Shown here one piece after another: positions 16,912 to 25,528 of a stretch of 64,000 bases of DNA (position 1 is its first letter; every line of letters begins with the position of its first letter). The notes under the pieces are model-generated. The model was not told where the DNA came from. It saw only the letters and a list, made by a program, of their open reading frames with translations, and made no database searches. Position numbers and translations under genes: made by a program. Source of the stretch: Pyrodictium sp. (GTDB lineage Archaea; Thermoproteota; Thermoprotei_A; Sulfolobales; Pyrodictiaceae); NCBI GenBank assembly GCA_013540595.1, contig JABXKE010000002.1:930050-994049 (forward strand), given 5' to 3'.

Positions 16912-17679
16912 TTAGCCCTCCTGCGAGGCTTGTTGTGATTGTTCCCCTGACTGCTCTTCTGCTTTCTCAGCCTCACCCTCCTTGGCCAGCCTTATGGTCT
17001 CGGTGAACTGTATCTCCTTCACCTGCTCGTGTAGGTACTTTCTCACCTCGTTAGCAACTATCCTCTTAGCTAGCTGCATGTCTGCATAGAGTAGAGCCTT
17101 CTCGTTCATGGCAACGATAACTTTTTTGGAATCTCCTTCATATTGGACTTCAATATCGCCCTCCGTGAAGGCTGGAGGAAGCCGTCGAAGTATAAGGTGC
17201 TTTACTCGCTCCTCCACCGAGTTTAGAACCTTTACGACCTTTACCCAGCCTTTTAGGGTCTTCCCGGCTAGCGGATGGTTAAAGTCAACGACCACCCTTC
17301 CACCGCTGACGCTTCTAATGGTTGCAATCTGACCATCTATCTCTACAACTTTGCCGGGCTCCGGAACAACCCCGCTTCTAATGAACTGATTTCGGGGTAG
17401 TATCCTTATTTTAGAGGGATCCCGCTCGCCGAACCCCTCCTTCGGAGGTATTTCTAGCTCCCGCTCCTGACCCTCGTCAAGCTCTTTGATGGCCTTTTCC
17501 AACCCCGGTATGAGCCTTCCCTCGCCTACGACCACGAGCCTAGGCCCGTAGCGCTCGCGCTCATCGAACACGCCAGTTTTCTTTGCTTCCTCGGGGTCTG
17601 TCGTGTCAACCATCTCCCCTGTTTCCTTTACGCTTACCTTGTATTCTACCAGTACGAAATCGCCGTCCTTTAGCGGCAT
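16912..17679 (-). CDS. FKBP-type peptidyl-prolyl isomerase (SlyD-like)
   Basis: Prolyl isomerase and chaperone. The FKBP domain shows GDFVLVEYKVSVKETGEMVD, VVGEGRLIPGLEKAIKELDE and IPPKEGFGERDPSKI. An inserted flap domain spans about 85-135 with VDFNHPLAGKTLKGWVKVVK. The protein is 255 residues because of an extra alpha/beta C-terminal domain and a Gln/Glu-rich tail. This size is typical of the long archaeal FKBPs. It follows the Nip7-like gene by 4 bases. Confidence 0.93.
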   Translation of the reverse strand: MPLKDGDFVLVEYKVSVKETGEMVDTTDPEEAKKTGVFDERERYGPRLVVVGEGRLIPGLEKAIKELDEGQERELEIPPKEGFGERDPSKIRILPRNQFIRSGVVPEPGKVVEIDGQIATIRSVSGGRVVVDFNHPLAGKTLKGWVKVVKVLNSVEERVKHLILRRLPPAFTEGDIEVQYEGDSKKVIVAMNEKALLYADMQLAKRIVANEVRKYLHEQVKEIQFTETIRLAKEGEAEKAEEQSGEQSQQASQEG

Positions 17680-17683
17680 GTGG

Positions 17684-18241
17684 CTACACCCCGCTTCTCA
17701 GATACCAGCCAAGATCGACCAGGTTTTGGACTAAAATATGATCATGGTTCTCTTGCAGCCTTCCCCAGCCTACGGGTTCTCCCTTCTCATTTAGGACGGC
17801 AACAAGTCCTCTGCAGTTTTCAGTGGGCCTTGCAACCTCCGAGATAGATTCTCCCCATACGTCGCGTCCATAAAGGAAATGCTTGACACCACCCTCGGTA
17901 AGCCTGACATAGCCTCGCTTCGGTTTTATGCCAATCCGCCGGAGAAGCGAGAGGAATCCTAACATAGGAATATAGCGTCCATTGATGCGCCCTATGTGGA
18001 CGCCCATGGCAACAAGCCTCTCCTTCCCGACGACTTGCAGCAGTAATTCGGCCTCGTTCCCTAGATTGCGTGTATGCGCATATACGTCTACAAACCCGGC
18101 GCGCTTTATGCAGCTAAGCTCGACGCTCTCTTTCAGGAGGGCCAAGTCTACACCCAAGCATCCAGCTATCAGCTTTAGAAGGGCCTCTGCCTCTGCGCAG
18201 CCGTGCTGAAGGATCACCTTCTCGTTTTCGCTAGGCGGCAT
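17684..18241 (-). CDS. Nip7-like protein with PUA domain
   Basis: Nip7 homologues act in 60S/50S subunit assembly and bind RNA through a C-terminal PUA domain. The 185 residues include RLVAMGVHIGRINGRYIPML, RLTEGGVKHFLYGRDVWGES and the PUA part NCRGLVAVLNEKGEPVGWGR. FLYGxxV and the PxGxGR strand are family marks. It overlaps the start of FKBP operon partners closely and its own start overlaps the RNA methylase gene, so the three are cotranscribed. Confidence 0.85.
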   Translation of the reverse strand: MPPSENEKVILQHGCAEAEALLKLIAGCLGVDLALLKESVELSCIKRAGFVDVYAHTRNLGNEAELLLQVVGKERLVAMGVHIGRINGRYIPMLGFLSLLRRIGIKPKRGYVRLTEGGVKHFLYGRDVWGESISEVARPTENCRGLVAVLNEKGEPVGWGRLQENHDHILVQNLVDLGWYLRSGV

Positions 18242-19257
18242 ATTGTGAACCCCTCTGTTCCATGGATGTGTGGGTAAAGCCTTCTACACCTGGAAACTCG
18301 CGGATCTAGCTGTAGCAGCCCGTACCTTTGCACCCCAGGTAGCCCCGGAATAGAAAGATCCTCGATCTCGACGTTATCTGCAGCTTCGAGAACGCTTGTT
18401 ATAACGTACTCGTTCTCCTCCACGGAAAGGCTGCATGTAGCGTAGACGAGGACTCCTCCATCTCGTAGCAGATCCAGCCCTGCTTTTAAAAGCTCCAGCT
18501 GAAGTGCCACCCTGCTCAGAATGTCCTTGAACGTTCTCGGCCTTCTGGCGCGCGGGAAGGGCAATAGGCCTTCTCCGCTGCAAGGGGCATCAAGCAGTAC
18601 GGCGTCGGCCTTTCCGCGGTAAAACGATGGTAACAGCCGCGCATCCGTGTGGACGGTTACTACGTTGAAAACGGCCATCCTGCCTGCGTTGTTCTTCAGA
18701 GCTAGAAGCTTCCGCCTGTTGACGTCGACAGCAACTATCCTGCTCCTAGGTGCGTGCTGTGCTATCTGTGTGGTCTTTATGCCTGCTCCTGCGCACATAT
18801 CTATGATCCTGCCCCTAGGGAAGTCTTCGGGTCTAAGCGCAGGTACCACCAACATGGAAGCCGGGCCTTGAATCGTGAAGAGCCCCAGCAGGTATTCGTG
18901 TAAGGCTCCTATGGGGTAGGGGCTGCTTGTAACCACAAGGCCATAGTCCAAGTACCGGTAATCCTCGACCTTTACACCTTTGCTACTAAGCCTCAACTTT
19001 AGCTCGTCTTTGCCCGTAAGAAGTGTGTTTACCCTAATGGTCTTCATGATGTTTCGCTCGTCTACTAATAGGAACCTAGCGAGCTCCTCGGTTGATCTAA
19101 ACAGCTCGGCGTACCTTACCAATTGATGCTCGTGAACGGAGAGTGTGCGGGCGACCTCCTGTAGTCTGCCCACCGCGCTTTTCCATCTCTCCATAATGTA
19201 GGCAAAGTTTTCCTGGAGAGAGGCATTGACGCCTTCATCTGTACGTGGCTTATACAT
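18214..19257 (-). CDS. NSUN-type RNA (cytosine-5) methyltransferase
   Basis: Methylates cytosine C5 in rRNA or tRNA using SAM. The 347 residues show the full motif set: DMCAGAGIKTTQIAQ (SAM loop), VAVDVNRRKLLALKNN, LLDAPCSGEG (PC motif) and VYATCSLSVEENE with the catalytic TC motif. An N-terminal helical and PUA-like part precedes the Rossmann core. The exact RNA target cannot be read from sequence. It heads an operon with Nip7-like and FKBP genes and is divergent from the NMN adenylyltransferase. Confidence 0.92.
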   Translation of the reverse strand: MYKPRTDEGVNASLQENFAYIMERWKSAVGRLQEVARTLSVHEHQLVRYAELFRSTEELARFLLVDERNIMKTIRVNTLLTGKDELKLRLSSKGVKVEDYRYLDYGLVVTSSPYPIGALHEYLLGLFTIQGPASMLVVPALRPEDFPRGRIIDMCAGAGIKTTQIAQHAPRSRIVAVDVNRRKLLALKNNAGRMAVFNVVTVHTDARLLPSFYRGKADAVLLDAPCSGEGLLPFPRARRPRTFKDILSRVALQLELLKAGLDLLRDGGVLVYATCSLSVEENEYVITSVLEAADNVEIEDLSIPGLPGVQRYGLLQLDPRVSRCRRLYPHIHGTEGFTICRLAKTRR

Positions 19258-19295
19258 TTTATGACACCGGCTTGGTTGTTACCTGGGGCTCAGAG

Positions 19296-19823
19296 GTGCC
19301 TGAACGCGGCCTGTTTGTAGGGAGGTTCCAGCCTCCGCACAAGGGGCACATGGAAGCCATCAAGTGGATATTCAAGAATGGCGGCGTTGATGAGCTTATC
19401 GTGGCCATAGGCTCAGCCCAGGAGAGCCACACATTGCGTAACCCCTTCACGGCGGGTGAGCGTATGGAGATGCTCAGGATGGCCTTGGCGGAGTACAATG
19501 TGAGTTTAAGCTCCGTGCTCATTGTACCCGTTCCCGACATAGCTATGAACTTTGTTTGGGTAAGGTACCTTGAAATGCTTCTTCCGCGGTTCTACGTAGT
19601 GTTTTCGCGCAATCCGCTGGTTGTTAGGCTGTTTAGAGAATATGGATACAAGGTGGTAAGCCCTCCGAGCTTTGAACGGGAGAGGTACAGCGCTACCGTG
19701 ATACGAAAGCTGATGCTGGATGGGAACGAAGCCTGGCGCGAGCTCGTTCCGTACTCCGTTGCGAAGTATATAGATGATATAGGTGGCTTAGACAGAATAA
19801 GGTCCATAGCAGGGAGGGATTAA
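19296..19823 (+). CDS. nadM: Nicotinamide-nucleotide adenylyltransferase
   Basis: Makes NAD from NMN and ATP. The nucleotidyl transferase motif RGLFVGRFQPPHKGHMEAIK is at the N-terminus, with the archaeal core IGSAQESHTLRNPFTAGERM and the ISTMR-like segment ERYSATVIRKLM. A GTG at 19296 gives PERGLFVGRF, the normal family start, and lies about 40 bases after a TATA-like stretch. The open frame continues to 19245 but that would overlap the divergent gene. The length is 175 residues, typical. Confidence 0.93.
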   Translation: MPERGLFVGRFQPPHKGHMEAIKWIFKNGGVDELIVAIGSAQESHTLRNPFTAGERMEMLRMALAEYNVSLSSVLIVPVPDIAMNFVWVRYLEMLLPRFYVVFSRNPLVVRLFREYGYKVVSPPSFERERYSATVIRKLMLDGNEAWRELVPYSVAKYIDDIGGLDRIRSIAGRD

Positions 19824-19824
19824 C

Positions 19825-20907
19825 TTGAAGGACCTTGTGGAGATAGACGGATCTTACGGCGAGGGCGGTGGCCAGATCTTAAGAACGGCTATAGCTTTAT
19901 CGGCTGTTACCGGCAGGCCTGTGGCGATCCACAACATAAGGGCGAAGAGGCCTCGCCCAGGACTCCAGCGTCAGCACCTAACGGCAGTGAGGGCAGTAGC
20001 TCAGCTTGTGAACGCCAAAGTGGAGGGAGCATCGCTTGGTTCAACCTCGCTTAGATTCTACCCTGGAGATATAGGGAGCGGCACCTTCAACTTCTCTATC
20101 GGGACTGCAGGAAGCATTACCCTTGTTCTTCAGGCACTGCTCCCCGTTCTAGTGTACGCTCCTGGGCCGGTTACGGTTACTATAAGCGGCGGGACAGATG
20201 TGCCCTGGAGCCCCCCGATAGACTACGTACGCTTCGTGCTCAAGAGGTTGCTGGAGGCTTTCGGGCTGAGATTCTCGGTTAAGCTGGAAAAGAGAGGCCA
20301 CTACCCGCGCGGAGGTGGCCTAGTTAGGGTATCGGTACCCGCTCCTCCAAGGAAGCTTCAGCCGGCAGTGCTTGCTGAGCGTGGCAATATAGTAATGGTT
20401 GAGGGCATAAGTCACAGCGTTAGGTTGCCTCGACATGTGGCGGAGCGTCAAGCTCAGTCTGCCACCAGAGAACTTGAACGGGTGCTAGGAAGCGTTCCAA
20501 TTCACATCGATGTAGAGTGGTATGAGCCGGATAGGGATCCCCATCTAGGTCCTGGAAGCGGTATTGTTCTTTGGGCTATTACCGATAAATCGATACTTGG
20601 AGGAGATTCCCTGGGTGCGCCGAAAAAGCCGGCCGAGGAGGTAGGCAAGGAGGCAGCTCTAAAGCTTCTCGAGGATCTTGCAACACGGAAGGCTCTTGAC
20701 AGGCATGCTTCGGATATGCTAATTCTTTACGCGGCTCTGGCGTGCGGTGAATCCGTGTTGGGAGGAAGTTCGCTGACAATGCATGCGTGGACAGTAATCC
20801 ACGTTATAGAAAGGGTACTCCCAGAGGTCACGGTCTCGTTCGAAGAAGGAGGCAAGGTAGGAAGGCCCTTTATCGTGAAGATAACTGGTGCATGCCTCAC
20901 TAGGTAG
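19825..20907 (+). CDS. rtcA: RNA 3'-terminal phosphate cyclase
   Basis: Converts RNA 3'-phosphate to a 2',3'-cyclic end using ATP. It begins LVEIDGSYGEGGGQILRTAI, followed by RPGLQRQHLTAVRAVAQLV and the C-terminal DMLILYAALACGES segment. The catalytic His is expected near RHASDML. At 360 residues it is slightly longer than average but intact. The start is a TTG, one base after the nadM stop. Confidence 0.95.
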   Translation: MKDLVEIDGSYGEGGGQILRTAIALSAVTGRPVAIHNIRAKRPRPGLQRQHLTAVRAVAQLVNAKVEGASLGSTSLRFYPGDIGSGTFNFSIGTAGSITLVLQALLPVLVYAPGPVTVTISGGTDVPWSPPIDYVRFVLKRLLEAFGLRFSVKLEKRGHYPRGGGLVRVSVPAPPRKLQPAVLAERGNIVMVEGISHSVRLPRHVAERQAQSATRELERVLGSVPIHIDVEWYEPDRDPHLGPGSGIVLWAITDKSILGGDSLGAPKKPAEEVGKEAALKLLEDLATRKALDRHASDMLILYAALACGESVLGGSSLTMHAWTVIHVIERVLPEVTVSFEEGGKVGRPFIVKITGACLTR

Positions 20908-20945
20908 CCCTCGTTCCCTCACTTCTCTATTGCGGTGCGGAACGC

Positions 20946-22079
20946 TTAATCGGATGAGTCCAGCTTGATGGAAGGCGATAAGCATGCGTAAATGCTCTCT
21001 AGGAGCTCCCGTATGCCTGTACCGTCTGCCGCGGAAATTTCGTGAATCTTGTTTTCGCACAGAACGCCGTCAAGACCTTTGCTCCTAAGGTGTTCCACTA
21101 TGCGCTGCTTTACCAGGGCAAGTTTGCCTCTATCCTCAACAGTATCCACTTTGTTTAAGGCTATGAGGAGCTTGGAGCTTCTCTGCGAAAGGGCTGTCTC
21201 AGCTATGCTGGTTAGCAGTGACAGCTGATCCTCGATGGTAGCTATAGCTGACGGTGATACGTCGAAGAGGTGCAGTATAACGTCTGGAAGCGTCATAAGT
21301 GCAGCATAGGCTCTTTTCTCTATCTCGTTCAAGCTATCTAGGCTTCTCTCTAGTATGCCTGGGACATCTACCACGTAGAAGTAGAGATCCTTATACTTGG
21401 TTTTCCCGACAATTACGGTTTTAGTGGTAAAGGGGTATTCGGCTACCTCAGGCTTGGCTGTTGAAATGGACCTTACAAGCGTAGACTTTCCAACGCTTGG
21501 TGCTCCAGCAACGACGACCACGGGTAGTCCTTCAGAAATTACGTGGCTCTTCAGTATCTCATCTCTAACTTTCTGCAAGATCTTCAAGTGCTTGTCAGTT
21601 CTTCTGACAACGGACAGTATCCGCCCGCTGCCTTCCTTCCTCAGTCTGGCTGCCTCCCAAGGACTTGACGACGAGACTAAAAGAAGACGGTAGTCCTTCC
21701 ACAGCTTGCTTATCAGGCGGATTGCTTTTTTAACAGATTTAAGTGCTTCCTCGTACTTATCTCCGACGAAGCTCTCTATGAGCATTCTGTGAAAGCTGCT
21801 CAGCTCTGACAGCTTGGGCAATCCTGCAGCGGCTTTTAGCTTAGAAACCGATATATTGTATGCCAACTCTAATCTCTTTAGTTCTAGCTCTAATCGCCCC
21901 CTCTCTCCACGTCGTCTTCTTTTGACTCTCCAGTACCTTTTCCCTATGATACTTATTATTTCGTCTGCTGTGTATACCCGTGCTTTTTTGAACATCCTGG
22001 TAGCTTCCACTAGGCGCCTGGCCTCTATGTGCCTTCTCAGCCATGGGACGTCTGCTTGAGTCTCTGCATCTCTATCCAT
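20946..22079 (-). CDS. NOG1-family GTP-binding protein
   Basis: Ribosome-assembly GTPase. An N-terminal helical domain (residues 1-170) precedes a G domain with VVVAGAPSVGKSTLVRSIST, the DxxG motif VDVPGILERSLDSLNEIEKR, ALNKVDTVED and an ISAADG-type G5. The helix bundle followed by the G domain is the NOG1/Obg-like arrangement of COG1084. It converges on rtcA. The 377 residues are close to the archaeal norm. Confidence 0.9.
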   Translation of the reverse strand: MDRDAETQADVPWLRRHIEARRLVEATRMFKKARVYTADEIISIIGKRYWRVKRRRRGERGRLELELKRLELAYNISVSKLKAAAGLPKLSELSSFHRMLIESFVGDKYEEALKSVKKAIRLISKLWKDYRLLLVSSSSPWEAARLRKEGSGRILSVVRRTDKHLKILQKVRDEILKSHVISEGLPVVVVAGAPSVGKSTLVRSISTAKPEVAEYPFTTKTVIVGKTKYKDLYFYVVDVPGILERSLDSLNEIEKRAYAALMTLPDVILHLFDVSPSAIATIEDQLSLLTSIAETALSQRSSKLLIALNKVDTVEDRGKLALVKQRIVEHLRSKGLDGVLCENKIHEISAADGTGIRELLESIYACLSPSIKLDSSD

Positions 22080-22190
22080 GGTCTATGCTCCAAAAATTGA
22101 ACGTAAATGGTGTGTTGAGCCTCTTAAGCTCATTCTTGCGGCTTCGATCCCTGATGAAGTATTCAGCCCACTTGAATCTTGCTCAGGTCT

Positions 22191-22718
22191 CTATAAGCAC
22201 TTGGAAACGCGTACGATTATTCTTTTAGCGGTTGATTTGTTTATGCCATAGGTGGAGGATAATGTTGACGGAAGAGGGTAGATGCCGCTAGCCATGTTGA
22301 TAAGCACATCTATAGCGGCGGCGGCAGCATTGCCTTCGAGCTTCCTCATAATGTTCCTTATGCAGGGATTACCTGCCAGCTCCCTGACTATGTCTCTATA
22401 GTTATTGTTCAAGAGGGAGGAGAAGGCCTTTAGCGCCTCTCCTCGCGCGTTATCTATGTTTAGGAGTTTCGATAGCTTGAAGAACGCCATTGCCTTACCT
22501 TCGTTCTCTGTTGCTACGCGTTTACGTCTGGGTGCTCTTGATCTCCTAACGGCTTCCAGCTCCTCGTTAGTATGGCTGCCTTGTACTGGCAGGCTTTCCT
22601 CTATCACAGTACCACACGAGGTGCACACGAGGCTTGCTGTGCGCATGTCCGCTACGATCCTAGAAGAGCCGCAATACGGACATTTGGCTTTAGAAGCTCC
22701 CAGCATCACATACTGCAT
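22191..22718 (-). CDS. Short TFB-like (TFIIB-related) protein
   Basis: The N-terminus is a zinc ribbon with C13-C16 and C32-C35 (KCPYCGSS, LVCTSCGTVIEES), as in TFB/TFIIB. A basic linker follows (RRSRAPRRKRV), where TFB has its B-reader. The remaining 110 residues hold about one cyclin-like helix bundle ending in an HTH-like STYGINKSTAKRIIVRVSKC. A full TFB has two cyclin repeats and about 300 residues; this has 175. It may be a regulatory TFB paralogue. The family is likely, the function open. Confidence 0.65.
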   Translation of the reverse strand: MQYVMLGASKAKCPYCGSSRIVADMRTASLVCTSCGTVIEESLPVQGSHTNEELEAVRRSRAPRRKRVATENEGKAMAFFKLSKLLNIDNARGEALKAFSSLLNNNYRDIVRELAGNPCIRNIMRKLEGNAAAAAIDVLINMASGIYPLPSTLSSTYGINKSTAKRIIVRVSKCL

Positions 22719-22832
22719 AGGTCTTATCCCAAGGTTATCCTAGCTGCAATGGTGCTCATAATTTGCGGACTATGTTTGCTGTGTGCATAGGGGGCCGCCC
22801 TCTCCCGAAAGTAATGCTGTCGTGGTCACACA

Positions 22833-22845
22833 GAATTTTAAAGCC
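22833..22845 (+). promoter_or_regulatory. TATA-like box of the first proteasome beta gene
   Basis: An AATTTTAAAG stretch about 35 bases before the ATG at 22877 is well placed for an archaeal TATA box giving a short leader. It lies in the gap between the divergent TFB-like and proteasome genes. Confidence 0.4.
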
Positions 22846-22876
22846 TAGAAAGCCTTGGGGTTACCGGTGTGCTGTG

Positions 22877-23494
22877 ATGTCTTTTCATGAGTATGGCATT
22901 GGCGCTACTGCTGTAGGGCTTAGAGGACAAGACTTTGTGGTTCTTGCTGCTGAGAAGAGAATAAGCTATGGAGGCTTCGTAGTGAGTCACGCGGGCAAAA
23001 AAGTTTACAAAATAAGCGACTATCTGGGTGTAGCTTTGGCCGGGCTCTTTGCAGATATGCAGGCAATAGCGAAGATTATCTCGGCCGAGATGGAGTATTA
23101 CATGCTGACACTCGGCCGTCCTATGAAGGTTGAGGCTGCTGCAAGGCTCTTAGCGGCCATTCTCTACTCAAACAAGTACTACCCCTTCTTCTCGGAAGTT
23201 CTAGTAGGCGGTATCGACCTAGATGGAGGCTCTAGGCTATTTGTAATGGACCCCCTTGGATCCCTTATAGAGGATGAGTTTGCAGCAATAGGATCCGGAG
23301 CCCCAGTAGCAATTGGGATCATCGACCGCGAGTATAGGAAGGATCTCAGCGTAAGTGAGGCTAGGGATCTGGCTGTAAACGCGATTAAGGCTGCTATAGA
23401 GCGTGATGCCATATCCGGAGACGGGATAGATATACTGGTTATTCAGCGTGAAGGTAATGTTGTAAGGTCCACTGAGGAGCTTGTAAGACTATAA
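22877..23494 (+). CDS. psmB: Proteasome beta subunit, catalytic Thr1 replaced by Ala
   Basis: A 20S proteasome beta-ring subunit. Aligning the mature N-terminus without gaps to the second beta gene here, ATAVGLRGQDFVVLAAEKR faces TTTVGMKFRDFVVLGADKR, so position 1 is Ala instead of the nucleophilic Thr. Glu17 and Lys33 (HAGKKV) are kept. A short leader of about 9 residues precedes it and could remain uncleaved. The subunit is probably structural or regulatory. The ATG at 22877 is preferred; upstream residues do not fit the family. Confidence 0.92.
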   Translation: MSFHEYGIGATAVGLRGQDFVVLAAEKRISYGGFVVSHAGKKVYKISDYLGVALAGLFADMQAIAKIISAEMEYYMLTLGRPMKVEAAARLLAAILYSNKYYPFFSEVLVGGIDLDGGSRLFVMDPLGSLIEDEFAAIGSGAPVAIGIIDREYRKDLSVSEARDLAVNAIKAAIERDAISGDGIDILVIQREGNVVRSTEELVRL

Positions 23495-23523
23495 TCATAA
23501 ATTACGTATGCGTGGTAGTCTCG

Positions 23524-24297
23524 ATGGTTTTGGACATTAGTGTTCTGAAAACATTTCAGGTGAGGATAGGCGAGAGGGCCCTAAAGACCGTAAAAGCTTC
23601 AAGAATCAGCGAGAGCAGTGTTAGGTATGTTTGTGGCCTCGATGTATCTTACTCAGGTAAGGTTGGTGGCGTAGCTGCAGCGGCAGTTTTTGAGGTTGGT
23701 AGCGGTAAGCTAGTGGATGTTGGCTTAGCCGTGGGAGAGCCTGCTATAGAGTATGTGCCAGGATTACTTGCGTTTCGGGAAGCCCCCCTTCTCTACACGG
23801 CTTTTATGAAACTTCCAGAGGAGGTTCGTAATATTGTCGATGTGGTGCTTGTTGATGGTCACGGCATAGCACATCCGCGCTACTCGGGTATAGCGACGCA
23901 CATAGGTTTGGCTCTGGACATGCCTGCTCTGGGAGTAGCCAAGAGAAAGCTCTATGGAAAAATAGTCCTAGAGGAGAGACCCTGCTCCGAGTTTCCATGT
24001 GTAGTAGGCTGGATAGAGGATAGGAGGAACCCATCTCTACTACTTGGGGCAGTGCTAAGCTCTGGCACGGGCTCAAAGCTGTACGTTAGCCCTGGAGCCT
24101 ATGTTGATCTAAAGACCGCCATAGGGCTCGTAATGCGCGTAACCTCGCGCGGCCACAGGCTCCCCCTTCCGATATACTATGCGGATAGACTGTCAAGATC
24201 TGTCGCGCGTGCTCTAGACAGCGGTACGTTAAGCATAGAGAGCGTTGCCGACTACGTGCAAAATACAATTGCGAAGCAGAGCAGGCTGTTCTCGTAA
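23524..24297 (+). CDS. nfi: Endonuclease V
   Basis: Cuts DNA (and in some organisms RNA) one nucleotide 3' of inosine. The motifs CGLDVSYSGK (metal-binding Asp), YVPGLLAFREAPLL (the PYIPGxLxFRExP wedge loop) and VLVDGHGIAHPR (second Asp) are clear, with GVAKRKLYG further on. The length of 257 residues is typical. The ATG at 23524 is chosen; a GTG four codons earlier is possible. It follows the first proteasome beta gene by about 30 bases. Confidence 0.95.
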   Translation: MVLDISVLKTFQVRIGERALKTVKASRISESSVRYVCGLDVSYSGKVGGVAAAAVFEVGSGKLVDVGLAVGEPAIEYVPGLLAFREAPLLYTAFMKLPEEVRNIVDVVLVDGHGIAHPRYSGIATHIGLALDMPALGVAKRKLYGKIVLEERPCSEFPCVVGWIEDRRNPSLLLGAVLSSGTGSKLYVSPGAYVDLKTAIGLVMRVTSRGHRLPLPIYYADRLSRSVARALDSGTLSIESVADYVQNTIAKQSRLFS

Positions 24298-24339
24298 CTT
24301 GACTTTCACGGCCACTGTATCTCAAGAGGTGCGGTGAGG

Positions 24340-25428
24340 CTACACGATGCCAGTTCGCCTTATCAGCTCCCTTGCAGCGTTTTCTGTAAGTCCAGACTCT
24401 CCAAGAATTGTGTAGCGTTCCGGTCGAAGCTTTGGGGCTAGGAGCAGAGCCCTTAGAATTTCATCTTCGCTAAGTCCCAGTTCGCTGGCTCGTGTGGGTA
24501 GGCCGAGCTCTCTCAGTGCCCTCTTGACCCTCCTCCAATTGCCGCCGTGAAGGTACATCATCATTATGGTTCCAAGTGCGACTTGCTCGCCATGAAGGGC
24601 CTTTCCGGGTGCCACTATGTCGAGCGCGTGGCTGAAGAGGTGCTCAGATCCGCTTGCAGGCCTTGTAGAGCCAGCAATGCACATAGCGACCCCGCTGCTA
24701 ACCAGGGCTTCGACTAGGATCCGTACTCCTTCTGGAGATCCCTTGCCTATGCTGCTGGCGTTTTCAATTACATGTTTTGCTGATAGCCTAGCGAGCCTCG
24801 CGGCGTATTCGCCATAGTACTCGCCCTTTATCCTGTGTGCAAGCTCCCAGTCTCTAACGGCTGTAAGCTTCCCCACTATGTCGCCTGCTCCGGCCCGTAT
24901 TAGGCGAAGTGGGGCTTCAGCCACTATCTTGATGTCGGCTACAATAGCTCTTGGTGTGACTGCCTTCATTGAATAAGGTCTGTCCATGCCCTTAAGGGAG
25001 ACGAAAGGTGAAGCTATACCATCGTGGGAGGGGCTTGTAGGTACACTGATCATATGCACTCCGACCTTCCCTGAAACGTACTTTGCAACATCTATCGATT
25101 TTCCTCCACCAAACCCCACCACAGCAGCAGGTTTGTCTATCAGAACCTCTCCTACCAGTTTCTCTGCCGTGGCTAGTGAGGCGTCTGACACAATGTAGAA
25201 GAGCGGCTCATACCCACCTCTCCTAAGTACGGCCTCTATTACCTCTCCATAGAGCTTGAAGACGTTTGGTCCAGTCATTACTGCAACTTTCCCGCTTTGG
25301 AGGCCGAGCATTCTCAGAATCTCTGGCATCGAGTTTAGGGCGTTCACACCTATAACTACTCTCAGCGGCAGCTCTATGTCGTGTATCGTTCTTGCCCCAG
25401 TTGTCTCGGGAGTGCTGCGGCTGGACAT
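24340..25428 (-). CDS. egsA: Glycerol-1-phosphate dehydrogenase [NAD(P)+]
   Basis: Makes sn-glycerol-1-phosphate, the stereochemically archaeal backbone of membrane lipids. Motifs: VVGFGGGKSIDVAKYVSGKV (nucleotide binding), MISVPTSPSHDGIASPFVSL, and the zinc-ligand helices around GSEHLFSHALDIVAPGKALH and HGEQVALGTIMMMYLHGG. The ATG at 25428 follows GGGAGG; the longer frame to 25470 is not favoured. The length of 362 residues is slightly above the family average. Confidence 0.96.
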   Translation of the reverse strand: MSSRSTPETTGARTIHDIELPLRVVIGVNALNSMPEILRMLGLQSGKVAVMTGPNVFKLYGEVIEAVLRRGGYEPLFYIVSDASLATAEKLVGEVLIDKPAAVVGFGGGKSIDVAKYVSGKVGVHMISVPTSPSHDGIASPFVSLKGMDRPYSMKAVTPRAIVADIKIVAEAPLRLIRAGAGDIVGKLTAVRDWELAHRIKGEYYGEYAARLARLSAKHVIENASSIGKGSPEGVRILVEALVSSGVAMCIAGSTRPASGSEHLFSHALDIVAPGKALHGEQVALGTIMMMYLHGGNWRRVKRALRELGLPTRASELGLSEDEILRALLLAPKLRPERYTILGESGLTENAARELIRRTGIV

Positions 25429-25528
25429 TCGTCGGCCTCCCTGCCCAATCACGAGAAGACAGTGTGGCAATCTCTTTTAATTTCCCTCTTGCATCCACAC
25501 CTCTCATGTGGGAGGAAGGTTGTTTAGG

